Positions 8,400-20,024 of a stretch of 38,068 nt of DNA are shown here, in pieces (positions within the stretch are counted from its first letter, which is position 1; the number at the start of each line of letters is the position of its first letter). Under the pieces are notes generated by a model that was not told the origin of the DNA, made no database searches, and saw only the letters and a list, made by a program, of their open reading frames with translations. The DNA comes from Polysphondylium violaceum (taxonomy: Eukaryota > Evosea > Eumycetozoa > Dictyosteliales > Dictyosteliaceae): contig AJWJ01000209.1 of NCBI GenBank assembly GCA_000277445.1, positions 1 to 38,068 on the forward strand. The letters are read 5' to 3'. The position numbers were made by a program, and so were the translations under genes.

Positions 8400-10889
8400 T
8401 TATCTATTTCTTTCAAATGATATAGAGGTATCTGGGGGAGGATATAAAGAAATGATTTGATTTGCAATGATATGTGAAACGGTGTAGATGGTAATCATGG
8501 GATTAACACCAACGGCACTTGGCAACACTGAGCCATCTGCAATAAAAAGTCTTTTAATATCCCATGACTCGCCGTTTTCATTGACAACAGAGTTGTTTCG
8601 AGAGGATCCCATACGACATGACCCCATTTGATGGGCACTCACTATGGTTTGTAAATTTGGTTTATAGGGCATCGATTTGATTTTATTCAAATACTCTTCC
8701 ATTTGGTTCTTGTCTGTCAATGGGGCAACACCGGCAATTGGTACCATTACAGAAAGTGCACCCGCAGCCATCATTGCCCTAATAGAGCCTTCGATACCGG
8801 GCAACATATTCTTCCAATCGAGACTAGAGAGTGTGTAGGCGATTCGAGGTGATCTGAGATCCTTGTCCAACTTTATACGACCGGGTTTCAGGTCACGAAG
8901 GATGGGAAGGAATCCATTGAATTTAGATATATTGAGTAGGTCTTGTTTAAATGAGGCAGACGATTCCCATTTAAAGGTGCTCAGACTTGAACAAAGACCC
9001 AGATGGGCGTTGGGTGTCTCGACAATGGTTCCATGTTGTCCCATCCATTTCTTTGATATCACAGTCATGGTGGGGCCTTTCCACAACTCTACCGTTTTGC
9101 TAAACTCACCAATCACGGGACACACGGGATGGAGATAGAGAGTGGATCCAATGTTGGAGTTTTTAATCTTGCTTCTCTGCAAAAGGGCCGGTGTATGAAT
9201 GGCACCTGCAGACACCACAACAATGTGAGTCTTTATAAACACTCTAAACCTCACGCCGTCAGGCATCACTGCATAGGCAATGACGCCGTGTGTAGTGAGT
9301 CCCTGTGGTGTGTTGGTGTATGTAATCTCTTCGGCTTGACAATTGGTAATGATTTGACCGCCATTTGAACAGCAGTCCTCTAAATAGGTGACCATCGAAC
9401 TTTGCTTTGATTTGGTTCTACAGCCCATCGAACAAGATCCACAGGCACTCGTGTCACATCCCTTTACATTTCTGGGAATGATCTCGGTTTCAATGTCCAA
9501 TGCATGCATACCCTGCTCGAGGATTTGGTTGGGTCTGTTATGGTCCATGCTCTCTTGTGTATTTACATTGAGTCTCTGGTGCACCTGTTCCTCAGCCTGT
9601 CTATATTTGTCAGAGGCAAACGTATTGGGACACTCTTTTCTCCACTCTTGCAAAACATGTTCGGGTGTCTTTATCGATGCAGCCCAATTGACTGTTGTGC
9701 CACCACCCAAACAACTGCCGGCCAACACATTTATACTGAGATCGTCGGTGGTGAGTGTACCTGCCTGTTCATACATGAGGGGAAAAGCCTCACTCTCTTT
9801 CCAAGACATGTTGTTGGGCGACACATAGGAACCCTTTTCCAACACAATCACCTTGTATCCTGCCTGACTGAGCAAGGCCGCAGTCACACCACCACCAGCC
9901 CCACTGCCAATAACCACAACATCTGCTTTCATCGATCTTTCAGACGTTATCTTTATAAACGATAGTTTCTCATCGCCTGGAATCTGTTCAGGAGGTGGTG
10001 GGGCATTGTAATTGATTGCACTCCAATTGGGATTGATGCCATTGTCAGACAAGACCGTGACAAACAATGAATAAACCAAAGGAACAATAGCCTTGAATGC
10101 CTGTCTTCGAATGGGATTCTTTGACTGTTTTAAATTTGAAAATATCTTTTGTCTAGTCTTTAAATCCAATGTAATAAAACTCGATAAACTTCCACTCAAC
10201 AAAAACCCAGGTCCACTACTCGAGAATAGATACAACAATAGCTTTAAATCACTAATCTGTGCTCTAGTTCTGGTCATTACTATTGTTTTTAAAAAATGAC
10301 ATGCTATATCTAAATCTGTAGATTTTCTATTTACACAACAATGATATTAATATAAACCATACTCTTGTTGTATACAATACACTACACAGACTATATCTAA
10401 ATACCTTTTATAAAAATCTTTAATCAATGACCATTTCTTTTCAACCTCGTTGTTATCGACCATATTTTCTTCCAAGATTGGTAGTTTTGAATCAATGGTA
10501 GAGGCTTCAGGAGTTTGTTGCTGTTGTTGAATTAAATCCTTACTTGTAATGGAATCATCAGATATAATTGTATCACAAATAACCGATAATATTTTATATT
10601 CCTTTAAAGTAAATACACCTCCACTTTCAGTGTGCATTTCATTTGATATCTTTTTTTTGTTGTTTTCCTCTCCTACTGTTGCTGTTGTTGTTGTTGTTGT
10701 TGTCGTCGTCGTTGTCGTTGTTGATGTAGTAATTGTATCATTTTCAACGACTTTCTCATTGGTATGAGAAATACTAATATTACTATTTTGCACAGAATTC
10801 ATTTTCTCTCTAAAGAACAAGAAAAAGAAAATAAAAGCGGTGGCAATGATAACAGAAAAAAGAATGATAGTGATGCTTGTGTCATACAT
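8400..10889 (-). CDS. long-chain (fatty) alcohol oxidase, GMC flavoprotein, membrane-anchored
   Basis: Oxidises long-chain alcohols to aldehydes with FAD and O2, giving H2O2. Proposed exons are 10889-10405 and 10269-8400 with a 135-nt intron (GTATTTAG...ACCAG), giving 784 residues, similar to plant FAO (~750). Exon 1 supplies a transmembrane anchor (residues 5-28), a run of about 15 Thr, and the FAO opening motif FTLKEYKILSVICDTII. Exon 2 continues as in plant FAO (LLLYLFSSSGPGFLLSG, NPNWSAINYNAPP). The FAD motif VVIGSGAGGG is near residues 281-290, AGSCLGGGTTVNW follows, a Cys cluster (CDTSACGSCSMGC) lies mid-protein, and the C-terminal GMC catalytic region reads AHQMGSCRMG...GVNPMITIYTVSH. 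The donor and acceptor are plausible but not unique: an acceptor 6 nt downstream also keeps frame. The gene is clearly GC-richer than its neighbours. Confidence 0.85.
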
Positions 10890-12272
10890 TAAAAATACAA
10901 ACTAAAATACACATATGTACACACCCCTCATCCAATAATATTTGAAAATTACAAAATCTGAGATGACACACACTCAAAAATCAACTCTATAAAAAATAAT
11001 TAAAAAAAATTAAAAAAATTAAAAAAATTTAAAAAAAAGATTTTTGTGTTGGTGGCGTTGTGTGTTGTGTATGAAATTTATTTTATAAATAGAGATTAGA
11101 TGGAATTTATTGGTGGGGTGATAAAAGATACAAAAGACATATGCTAGATTAGTGTTATCATTACCTAGGTATGATTATACTCTGTATCGATACATTTGTG
11201 TGTGTGAAACAGATATTAGTTTCAAATAGATAGATATCTAAAGATAATAATATCATGTAATGATAAAATTTTATTTATTCATAAATAAATATCAATGGGA
11301 CAGACACATCATTCCAAAGGAATTGAATTGGATTGAATGTCGAAATATTCTGAGGCACAAATGCACCCCCTTCCTCGCCTCACCCCCATCCTTCTAAACA
11401 CCCACCACTAAAAAACACTAGTGTTGTTAGCATTCGTTGAATACTGCATACTGGGTGGGAATAGAATCAAAAAACACACACTCAACCGATAACAAGCGCA
11501 CAGTTCTTGTAAAATTAGGGATGTCAAATGAGAATCGAAAATTTTGAATTTTCTTTTTCATTTTTTTTTTTGTTAGATTATTTTTTTTTGCCATTTTTTT
11601 TGCTTCCCTCCATTGTATTGCAATGTAATCAGCACAGCAACAGGACTTTCGATTCGAAATATGAAAAATAAATATCTTGCAAAAAAGCTTTTTACATTTT
11701 TTTTATCAAATTTCATTTTTTTTTTCAATTTCGACGAGGATGAGCTTTCTTAGTTTTTTTTTTTTAAATTTTCTTCTTTTTTTTTCATCATCAACACCTC
11801 ACGACCAGCTCCTACTCGCTCACGCCCATTTTTGCACCAACACAAAAAATCATTGATAGTGAGTAGTGTGTCACATTGGGTTGTTTATATTTTACATACA
11901 CAGAGTGTCTATCTCTTTCACGACTAATTATTTTCATTGCCACCACCACCTCCGAATAAGAGTAAATATCGATTCAATTTTCTTTTTTTTTTTTTTTTTC
12001 TGTTTTATTTTTTTATTTTTTTCTTGTTTTATTTTTCTTGTTTTATTTTCAACATAGATCTATGTTTTGTGTTTAAATGTGTGTGTATCTATTAATAAAT
12101 ACAGAGACATCTCTTTACATTTTGTACACAACATGGATGCCCATGTTTGTGGCAAACAAATCAAATTCATAATGTCACCAAGCAGCAACAAACGAAATTT
12201 CATTGTGCATGGATGAAATTTGAAAAAAAAAAAAAAAAGAAAAAAAAGAAAAAGAAAAAGATATGTTCTGTT

Positions 12273-12373
12273 TCGATTGGTGGTCCTTTATCGTTACTAA
12301 AGCGGAGAGTACCTTGCATTCTCGATGCAAGCACTGAATTATTTTTCATTGTAAAAAAGGACCACTCTCTCGA
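12273..12373 (+). ncRNA. candidate structured RNA with a cloverleaf-like fold
   Basis: A GC-richer patch in A/T-rich DNA folds into a four-way junction. A closing stem of ten perfect pairs joins GTGGTCCTTT (12280-12289) and AAAGGACCAC (12356-12365), extended outward by TCGA/TCGA. Three hairpins lie inside: TACT/AGTA (12295-12298 with 12308-12311), CTTGCAT/ATGCAAG (12313-12319 with 12325-12331), and TGAA/TTCA (12335-12338 with 12345-12348). Only one base separates the first two arms. If the middle stem is read as 6 bp its 7-base loop is TTCTCGA, resembling an anticodon loop. There is no T-loop/B-box consensus and the closing stem is too long for a normal tRNA, so the class is unknown. The strand is a guess. 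Confidence 0.35.
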
Positions 12374-12836
12374 TCTTTATACTTAAATAGGCGATCCCCT
12401 ACCCCCTATAATTTTTTTTGTTTTTTGTTTTTAGTTTTTTATCCAAATTAATAGATTTTTTAATTTTATTTAATTTATTTTTTCGAAATTTTTTCAATTT
12501 TAATTTATTGTATAGATTGTAGTTTTTCGACAAATCGAAGCGTTTTAAATTTCAAACACCAATTTTATTTGAGAGATTGGCATCTAAACCAAAAATTGTG
12601 CAAAAACAAAAAATTGTTACAAAAAAAACTGATTCCACCTCTGCTTGTTTTAAAAAGAGATCTCGTTTTAATTGTATTGTTGAATCTTTCACTGCGTTTA
12701 CTTCTAAATTACCACCACCAGAAATTATATTTATAAATACATCCTTTTTACATTTATTTGTATTTTATATTTTACACAAATCTATTTTATTGCTTGCACA
12801 GATAGATATCCAGATATACATATTTTAAATTATAGC

Positions 12837-12882
12837 ACAGACCGATACATCAAAAAGTAATTACTTTTTATAGGCAGTCTGT
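12837..12882. repeat. stem-loop around an 18-bp palindrome
   Basis: A perfect palindrome AAAAAGTAATTACTTTTT (12852-12869) is enclosed by ACAGAC (12837-12842) and GTCTGT (12877-12882), which also pair. It may be a hairpin RNA or a symmetric protein-binding site; nothing fixes its role. Confidence 0.4.
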
Positions 12883-14559
12883 AGTCAAAAGCGTTGGTAT
12901 CTTATTTCCATTTTCATTTCGTTTCATTAATCCTATCTTTTCAATTTAAAAAGGGAAAACAAGAAAAAAAAATCCCATTGACATTTACATTTTTATTCAT
13001 TGCTATCATAATAGTTTATGGATGTCCGCCCTATTCTTTTTATAAATTTTACTATATCGGGGGAAAAAAAAATAAAGTGGATGATCATATTAAAAGTGGG
13101 TGATAAGCATTTAATTATTGTTGTTACTCTTTTCATTACACCCACTTTATTTCTCCAAACTAATGTTCCCCATTATGGTTTATAAACATGTTACATTAAT
13201 TAACCAACACTCTACTCTTTTACTCTAATTAGGTCATTAGAAATCTCTCTCTTTACAAATTTTTATAGCAATCCATTGATTTTGGTAAGCATTTTTTAAA
13301 TTTCCCTCATTTTACATTTTTATGTGGGAGTGACTAGTTTTTTTCTTTTCTTTTTTTTTGACTGGTGTGATGAGTATTTTTTTTTTTTTACAATTTTTGT
13401 GATTTTTGTGTCCATTCACACCGTCCTTTGCCCCAAAAATTTTAAAAAAACTTTTTCTTTTCTCTATGTGCTGTTGCACTTGCACCAAAATATCTCAATT
13501 TTTTGTTGTTTTTTTCTTTTTTAAAATTTAAAAAATTTTAAATTTCCTTTTTTTCATTTCATAGCTCCCGCTAGTCGTAGTTTCTCGCTATCTGTTTTAC
13601 ATAAAAACTATATATATATTTATCAATAATAATCAATTCTATATATAAATATTTGCCAAAGATATTGATCTCTTTTACAGTGGGTGTGTATACCTATATA
13701 TTACAAAACCACACCACCAATAGTTTTTTCCTACACGGTATCGAATCGTATCATTGTAGGATATTAATATCCAAATATCAACAACAAACAAACAAACAAC
13801 ATTCATTATTTATTTAATCTCCTCACTTCATCCTCTCTTTCGTCTTTTTGTTTTTTAAAAGTCAATTTCATATGTATAGTTTTTCCACACAAAAAAAAAA
13901 AAAAAAGAAGTAAAAACACACACAGTCATTGTTAGTTGTCGTGGTCGTATTTATTTTGATCTGTCGTCGAAAAATATGTCATACATACATATAATATGAT
14001 TATATGATTGTTTATACACAACGTCCATTGATCTATCACTTTAGTGTCATATGTTTTAATAAAAAAAAGGTAAAAAGTGTCCTTTTATCTGCCATATATC
14101 CAATTAAATCTCTGTTTTCCACTATCCTTTAAACAACCTATTTCCCCATATATCCAAAGATTTGTGTGTGTTAACGTTTAAAAGGGAAAAATGTTAAAAG
14201 CATCCATCATCGCTATTTCAACTTATCTTGCATTCCTCATCAACGTAAATATTATTCTGTATTCTGATATTCCATATCCTAGATATCCTCTATAATTTCT
14301 ATTATTTCCATTTGATCTCTCATATAAATAATTGTTGATAACAAATTTGTTGATTTTGATCTTTGTAATATCCATCTCTTTCTTTAATATTTGGTACGAT
14401 TATTTGTTGTTTGATTAATTGTGTGTGTGGCTGTGTGCTAAAGGAGGATGAGTGTGTGGGTTTTTATTCATTCATGCATTTTCATTATAACCACACTACA
14501 TTTTTTCTTTTTTTATTTTGGTCATAATCATAGTTTTAAATTATGTTCTCACTCACCAC

Positions 14560-14600
14560 TCACACACACACAACACACACACAACACACACACAGACACA
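14560..14600. repeat. CA-rich simple repeat
   Basis: Interrupted (CA)n tract with ACAACAC interruptions, non-coding. No element borders are visible. Confidence 0.8.
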
Positions 14601-15642
14601 AAATCTCATTAATGATTGACAAATCTATGTGTGTTTATTTTTAAATTTTTATTTTAAAAGTGATGGTGATATTTAAAGAGTAGAGGGGGTGTGTGGTGTG
14701 TGTGATTTGCTCTAAATTAGATGTCTTTTCAAAAGCAGCGATTAAAGAAAGAAAATTTTAAAAGCACACTCACACACTACCATTACCACCACCACACCAC
14801 CAATATCAGCAGAATCATCTCTTATTTCATCAAGTTCTTCAAAGTACTGCATGCATTATCTTTTAATTCACTATTATTCTTGATCCACCAACACACTACC
14901 AACCAATTTTCTTTAAATAAACCCCACTCACCTCAACAACTACCACCAACACCACCTTGACACTCCTACTACCACCACCATTACCACAATTAACAACAAC
15001 AACAATATTTTCTATTTTTATTATTTTCCAATGCTTTATGATTCAAATTCTATCATTATCAACAAGTCTACTTTTTTCAGTCAGTTTTTTTTTTGTTTTG
15101 TTATTGTTCTCCTTTTTTCTCTTTTCAGTTTTTAAATTAATTGTGTCTGTCACATTACATTTATTAAAACTCATCGTTTACCATCATCACCATAATTATT
15201 CTTTTTTTTCCAAATCCATAATCTCTTGTGTTCTAAATTTTATTTTTATTTTTGTAATATTAACAACTAGCTTTTCCTACCTCTAGTGCGCTACAGCAGG
15301 AACACACATTGATATAGTGAAAATCCATAGTTTAAGAAAAAGGTAAAAAGATTAATTTATATTTGTTTACTAAATTATTTGTTGCTTGTTGCTGTTATTG
15401 TCTATATGATGATTATTATAATTATTTATTAGTACTCCTTGTAGTAGGATTTGTCATCGATTCATCCTCTTGGAAATCAACAGTCTATTCTATTCTATTT
15501 TATATTCCATTTTATACTAGTATTATTACTTTCCTTATCCTCTATCCATCTCCGAAACCAATATTTTTCGACTTTATGTTTACGTTTACCTCTGGGTATC
15601 ACTTCAAATATTCAAAAATACTGTGGTCGTGTGTGAGCAAGA

Positions 15643-15664
15643 GGGTGTGGGTGGGTGTGTGTGT
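15643..15664. promoter_or_regulatory. G-box-like GT/G-rich element
   Basis: GGGTGTGGGTGGGTGTGTGT resembles the G/C-rich CACCC-type elements bound by the dictyostelid G-box binding factor at cAMP-induced postaggregative genes. It lies about 2.6 kb before the Myb start. The match is by composition only. Confidence 0.25.
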
Positions 15665-16270
15665 TTTAAGTTTTAAATCTTGCTGTTTTTATTTTTATTT
15701 AAAAATAATTATTTTTGTGTCCCTCAATCGTCCAATTATTTATTGATTATTCATACAATGCTATGAGTACCCCCATCTCTTTTAAAGGATTATAAGTCGT
15801 TGTTGCTATACATTAAAATTTAATTTCGCCGATTTTTTTCTGTCTACCTTTTGTATAAATAATTATTTAATAATTTATTTTCATTCCATTTCCTATTCAA
15901 ATCAATAATAATAATACTACTGCTATTATTAGCACTACTACCATATATTTATTTTCAATCTACAGCTTCTGTTGGTGTTATACATTCTTTTACATATATA
16001 TCTATTTTTTTCAATTTTTTAAAACTTATTTTTTTTTTTTTTTTTTCTTATAAATGGTATTTTCTAATCTATCATAAAGTGTGTTTACAATTTATAAATT
16101 TCATCATCATATTTATTGTTATTTATTATATTGTTACTATAGACCACCAAAGACATAGTACGATTCAATACACATTTACATTACATATTGCCCTCTATTT
16201 TTACCATCGTGTGAATCAACACATTTATATTTTTGATCTGATTTTAATGGGTGTTTATTAAATTATTGAT

Positions 16271-16290
16271 ACACGCACACACACCCACAC
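16271..16290. promoter_or_regulatory. CA-rich CACCC-type element
   Basis: ACACGCACACACACCCACAC, a CA-like element of the kind associated with G-box factor binding, about 2 kb upstream of the Myb gene. It could equally be simple-sequence drift. Confidence 0.2.
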
Positions 16291-16344
16291 AATAGTTTGT
16301 ATTTCTCTTTAAGGATTTTTAAATTATAATTTTAAACAGCACAC

Positions 16345-16378
16345 CCACCACACATTGCTAAAAAGCTATTTGTGGTGG
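16345..16378. repeat. inverted repeat CCACCACA/TGTGGTGG
   Basis: Eight perfect pairs between 16345-16352 and 16371-16378 enclose an 18-base loop that itself contains GCT...AGC (16357-16359 with 16364-16366). Confidence 0.5.
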
Positions 16379-16481
16379 TGGTGATGATGATTTTATCCGA
16401 CCATTCTTGTTGAATTTATTACCCCTTCCCCAACAACAAGTGTATTAATTGAACCACCACTACCCTTTTTGTTTTATATAC

Positions 16482-16509
16482 TTTTTTTTTTTTTTAAAAA
16501 AAAAAAAAA
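16482..16509. repeat. poly-T/poly-A inverted tract
   Basis: About fourteen T followed directly by about fourteen A, a symmetric homopolymer hairpin-forming tract. Length in the real genome may differ because such runs are hard to sequence. Confidence 0.7.
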
Positions 16510-16601
16510 CTTAAGTTACTTTTATTTATCATCTTATTTATCTCATTTTTGATAGTCAGTATTTGTGTAAAAATGTTTGTTTTTTATTTCACCCCACACA
16601 C

Positions 16602-16675
16602 ATTTTACCAAAAATTTTCACACACCACTACCAACACACAAAAGTCAAATTTCATTTGTGTTGGTGTGGTAAAAT
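16602..16675. repeat. nested imperfect inverted repeat
   Basis: ACCAC-T-ACCAACACA (16624-16638) pairs with TGTGTTGGTGTGGT-type sequence (16656-16670), with single-base bulges. In addition ATTTTACC (16602-16609) is the exact reverse complement of GGTAAAAT (16668-16675), giving an alternative outer pairing. Confidence 0.45.
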
Positions 16676-17142
16676 AAAAAAACTTGGATATTTTTTTTTT
16701 TTTGGTAAATTTGATGATCACCACTACGAGTTGTATCATCTCATCTTACCAATTTAAAAACACACGCACACACATACAAGATATTTATTTATCCCACCAC
16801 CACATACCAATCATCCTAACCATATATGGAGAAAACATTTATTCACTTAACACCACCACCTATCATAATAATATTGCATTTTCACACACCACATCTTTAA
16901 GAAAAATGCTGGGCAGATAGATATTGCAATAACAAACGTTAATTTCGAATATGTACACCATACAATTTTAAATTGATTTTACCAAATTATTGGCTTTGTT
17001 TCTATGATAACTACTAGCATTCTATTATCTTGTGTACACTTTTTCACTTTTTCTTTTTATCCACCATCTTTTTATCCACCATACACATCATCCGATGCAT
17101 CACATCAGTATTTATTTTACTTTTTTGATAATGAGCAGAGTT

Positions 17143-17171
17143 GTAGCAGCAGCATAGCATCCTGCTGCTAC
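17143..17171. repeat. CAG/CTG hairpin next to a CTA repeat
   Basis: GTAGCAGCAG (17143-17152) and CTGCTGCTAC (17162-17171) form ten perfect pairs with a 9-base loop. A CTA triplet run (17168-17190) follows immediately. Confidence 0.55.
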
Positions 17172-17810
17172 TACTACTACTACTACTACTGGTAGTGGTG
17201 GGGTGGTGGTGGTTTGCTGTTATTGCTTTCGATAGATGATTTACTATTCCTAGTATTTAATTTGCTACAGCGATATATATCATACCAACATCCTGTTTGG
17301 TAAAATAAACATCATTCGAAAATGTTGTATTTAAAAAAAGAAACCACCCACAATCAATAGCAACAATAGCAACAATAACAATAATAACCATCCATCCATC
17401 TCTTGCTCCTCCCCACCACAAATGGTTATTACACATTTTACCTTTTATTTTGGTGGTCATCACCATCACATCAATAAAAAGGTTATTGTGTATTTTCTTA
17501 TAGTTGTTGTTGTTGTGTTGTTGTTCAATAACCACCCATTTATTAATTATACTACTACCTATTATTACTACCACTTTCACTCTACCCACCATTTTCATCT
17601 TTTTTTCACCCTCATCTTTCTTATTCTACTCTGCTCTACTATATATTAAATTTAATAATATTATTGTTGTTATTACACTACTACTCCTATTATTACCTAC
17701 CACATACACACACCTCAATCATCCCCACTACCCTATATTTTTAATAACTACTCTACCTTTATACAATACCAATATATATTCAAGAACAACATGATTTGAA
17801 AAAAGTGGTA

Positions 17811-17834
17811 TTGTTGTTGTTGTTGTTGTTGTTG
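17811..17834. repeat. GTT triplet repeat
   Basis: Non-coding triplet microsatellite of eight units upstream of the Myb gene. Confidence 0.8.
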
Positions 17835-18266
17835 CTGGTGGGTAGTGTGGTGTGTTGTTTTTTATGTGTGGTGTGTGACTAGCAACTTGATTTTGCTTGC
17901 TTTTCCAAAAAAAAAACAAAAAAAAAACAATTTATTTTATTTCTTCTTGCTTTTCAAATTAATATCTCTTTCACTCTCCTTTTTTATTTTCTCACTCTTT
18001 TTTATCCTAAAATCAACAAATTTGCTAACATTACATATTGTACTACTTTTCATCCTTACAGTTTAAAGCCCATATAATCATCATCATCAACATATAAAAC
18101 CAATTTAAATTTCAGTAAAAAACTTGGTACTCATTTTTATTTTGACGCACGCCTCCTCCACACGCACCCCAACGCCTCACCATATATATAATATCCAATT
18201 ATTTTTTTTTTTTAAAAAAATATCACCAATCACCCCACATCATCACCCAAACACTAAATATATAAT

Positions 18267-19464
18267 ATGTCAGAATCAATTTTAATTACAAGTTATCCAC
18301 CAAAATATCACGAACATATATCACCTCAATTCCAGTCTGAAAAAATGATGATGTACAACGAATTACCCTCTCTTGCAATGGACGATGCCGATTTCTCAGA
18401 TAACGAATATGAAATGTCTCCAAAAGGAGATGAGGTCCCATCACCTTCAAAAGTAAGTGTTCTTGATTCTCCATATTATATGTATGTATGTAGACATATA
18501 TTAACTTTTAAAAAAAAATAGAAAAGAGGAAGAGGAGCAATCCAAAATGGAATTAGAAGATCACCAAATAAATGGACCAAAGAAGAAAATCAAAAATTAT
18601 TTGAATTAGTTCACATGTATGGCGAAAAGAAATGGAAAAGAATTTCAGCAGAAATGGGTGGTCAAAAAACAGGTGCTCAATGTGCTCAACATTGGAAACG
18701 TGTACTGAGTCCCGACATTAGAAAAGGACCTTGGGATGAAGACGAAGAAGAATTACTTTTAAGATTAGTCAACCAACATGGTTCAAGTTGGAAAAAAATT
18801 GCCAAAAGAATTTGCAAGAGAACCGATATTCAATGTAGATATCAATATTTGAAGTCACTTCAATCCAGAGAAGTGCCTTGGGTTGTAAAAGAAGATGAAG
18901 TTTTGGTTAAAAAAGTTCAAGAAATGGGTGACAGTTTGTCTTGGCTTGAAGTATCTGACTTTTTGGCAAAATTAAAACATACAAACACATTGAGAACCGC
19001 ATTGGAATGCAAAACTCGTTATATGCAATTGACCAACACTCAATATCCACCAACTTTATCTTTTAACAATTTAAATACAAATTCAACTCCATCAAGTTTA
19101 AATTCATCTTCATCATCGATCTTTAATAATAATAATAGCAATAATAATAATAATAATAATAATAACAACAACAACAACAACAACAACATTAAAAATAGTC
19201 ATAGTCTTTCACCACTTAGTCATTTAATTGACTCTAACAATTCATCACCATCATTTGAAAGTTGTAATGAAGAGCAATCATCTTCTCCACCAACAACAAA
19301 TCCTTATTATAAACCACAATCTTTAAATAATAGTGTCATTCCAATATATAAACCAACCCCACATAAAGCAACCATTTCACATTTAACAAGTCCAAATTCA
19401 TCGCCAGCACATTCACCACCTTTATCACCTTTACCATCATCTGAAAATAATAATTGTAATAATA

Positions 19465-19495
<31 letters not shown>

Positions 19496-20024
19496 TAGTA
19501 AACCAATTTTTTCATCATCATCATCATCAACTTGTTTAAAGAATAATAGTTTTAGTATAAATAATCTAATTGATAGTCATAGTAATAATAGTAATTCAGC
19601 ATCATCTTCATCCAATGAAAAAGATGAAGATCATGAACCACAAATTAAAAAAGTCAGAAGTAATGGTGAATACTACTATCAACCAAATATAATATTTAAA
19701 CAACAACAACAACAACCAACTTTTAACAGTGATACCAGTAGTGACGATGACATCAACACTACAAAGAAAATCAATCAATTAGACAATGGTATTAAATCAT
19801 CATATTTCAGCATTAGCAACATCAACAACACCAATGTAAATAACAACAAAATTAATTTTACATATAACAGCAGTGGTTCAACATCACCAAGCTCATCGCC
19901 AATTTCTTCGCCAACTCATTCACCCTCACTTCAAAAATTAAAAGCCACCTCATTTGACTTTTTCAATCTTGAATCTTTGGCTGCAATAGCTTCCTCAAAG
20001 AGACATATTGAAATTGCAAATTAA
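18267..20024 (+). CDS. three-repeat Myb DNA-binding transcription factor
   Basis: A nuclear DNA-binding factor. Exons 18267-18452 and 18522-20024 join in phase across a 69-nt intron (GTAAGTG...AATAG), giving 562 residues. Three Myb repeats follow a basic stretch (KRGRGAIQNGIRRSPN): R1 at about 79-128 (KWTKEENQKLFELV, HWKRVLSP), R2 at 130-176 (KGPWDEDEEELLLRLV, QCRYQYLKSL) and R3 at 181-235 (PWVVKEDEVLVKKV, ECKTRYMQL). R1 and R2 keep the spaced tryptophans and helix-turn-helix; R3 is longer and more divergent. The C-terminal half is low complexity: Asn tracts, Ser-rich stretches and SPxxSP motifs. D. discoideum has related three-repeat Myb-like factors with roles in development, but I cannot assign an orthologue. 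Upstream lies the 7.4-kb gene-free region, which may hold its control elements. Confidence 0.93.

Larger units (their letters stand above)
10890..18266. other. 7.4-kb gene-free region between divergent genes
   Basis: The alcohol oxidase (minus) and the Myb gene (plus) both point away from this interval. It is dominated by poly-T/poly-A runs, CA/GT and CCACCAC/GTGGTGG tracts and short open frames of low-complexity composition without ATG-led conserved domains. I found no tRNA B-box, rRNA or recognisable exon. One frame at about 12535-12828 (KRFKFQTPILFERLASKPK) is open but lacks a start and any family resemblance. Hairpins inside the interval are listed separately. Typical dictyostelid spacers are under 1-2 kb, so this one is exceptional. 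Confidence 0.6.

Noticed and set aside
8863-9965. Long plus-strand open frames opposite the alcohol oxidase
   Set aside because: They are antisense shadows of a GC-richer exon and encode nothing recognisable.
12286-12306. U5 snRNA-like hairpin (TACTAAAG)
   Set aside because: The invariant U5 loop (GCCUUUUAC) and the Sm site are absent; only a short string matches.
12279-12365. Ordinary nuclear tRNA gene
   Set aside because: No T-loop/B-box consensus, a 10-bp acceptor-like stem and no variable loop; kept only as a cloverleaf-like candidate.
11866-18066. Numerous small open frames in the gene-free region
   Set aside because: Their products are Phe/Leu/Tyr/His-rich translations of T-rich and CAC-rich tracts, with no domain or splice-supported extension.
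19336-19530. Minus-strand polytyrosine open frame inside the Myb gene
   Set aside because: It is the reverse reading of an Asn-coding triplet tract.
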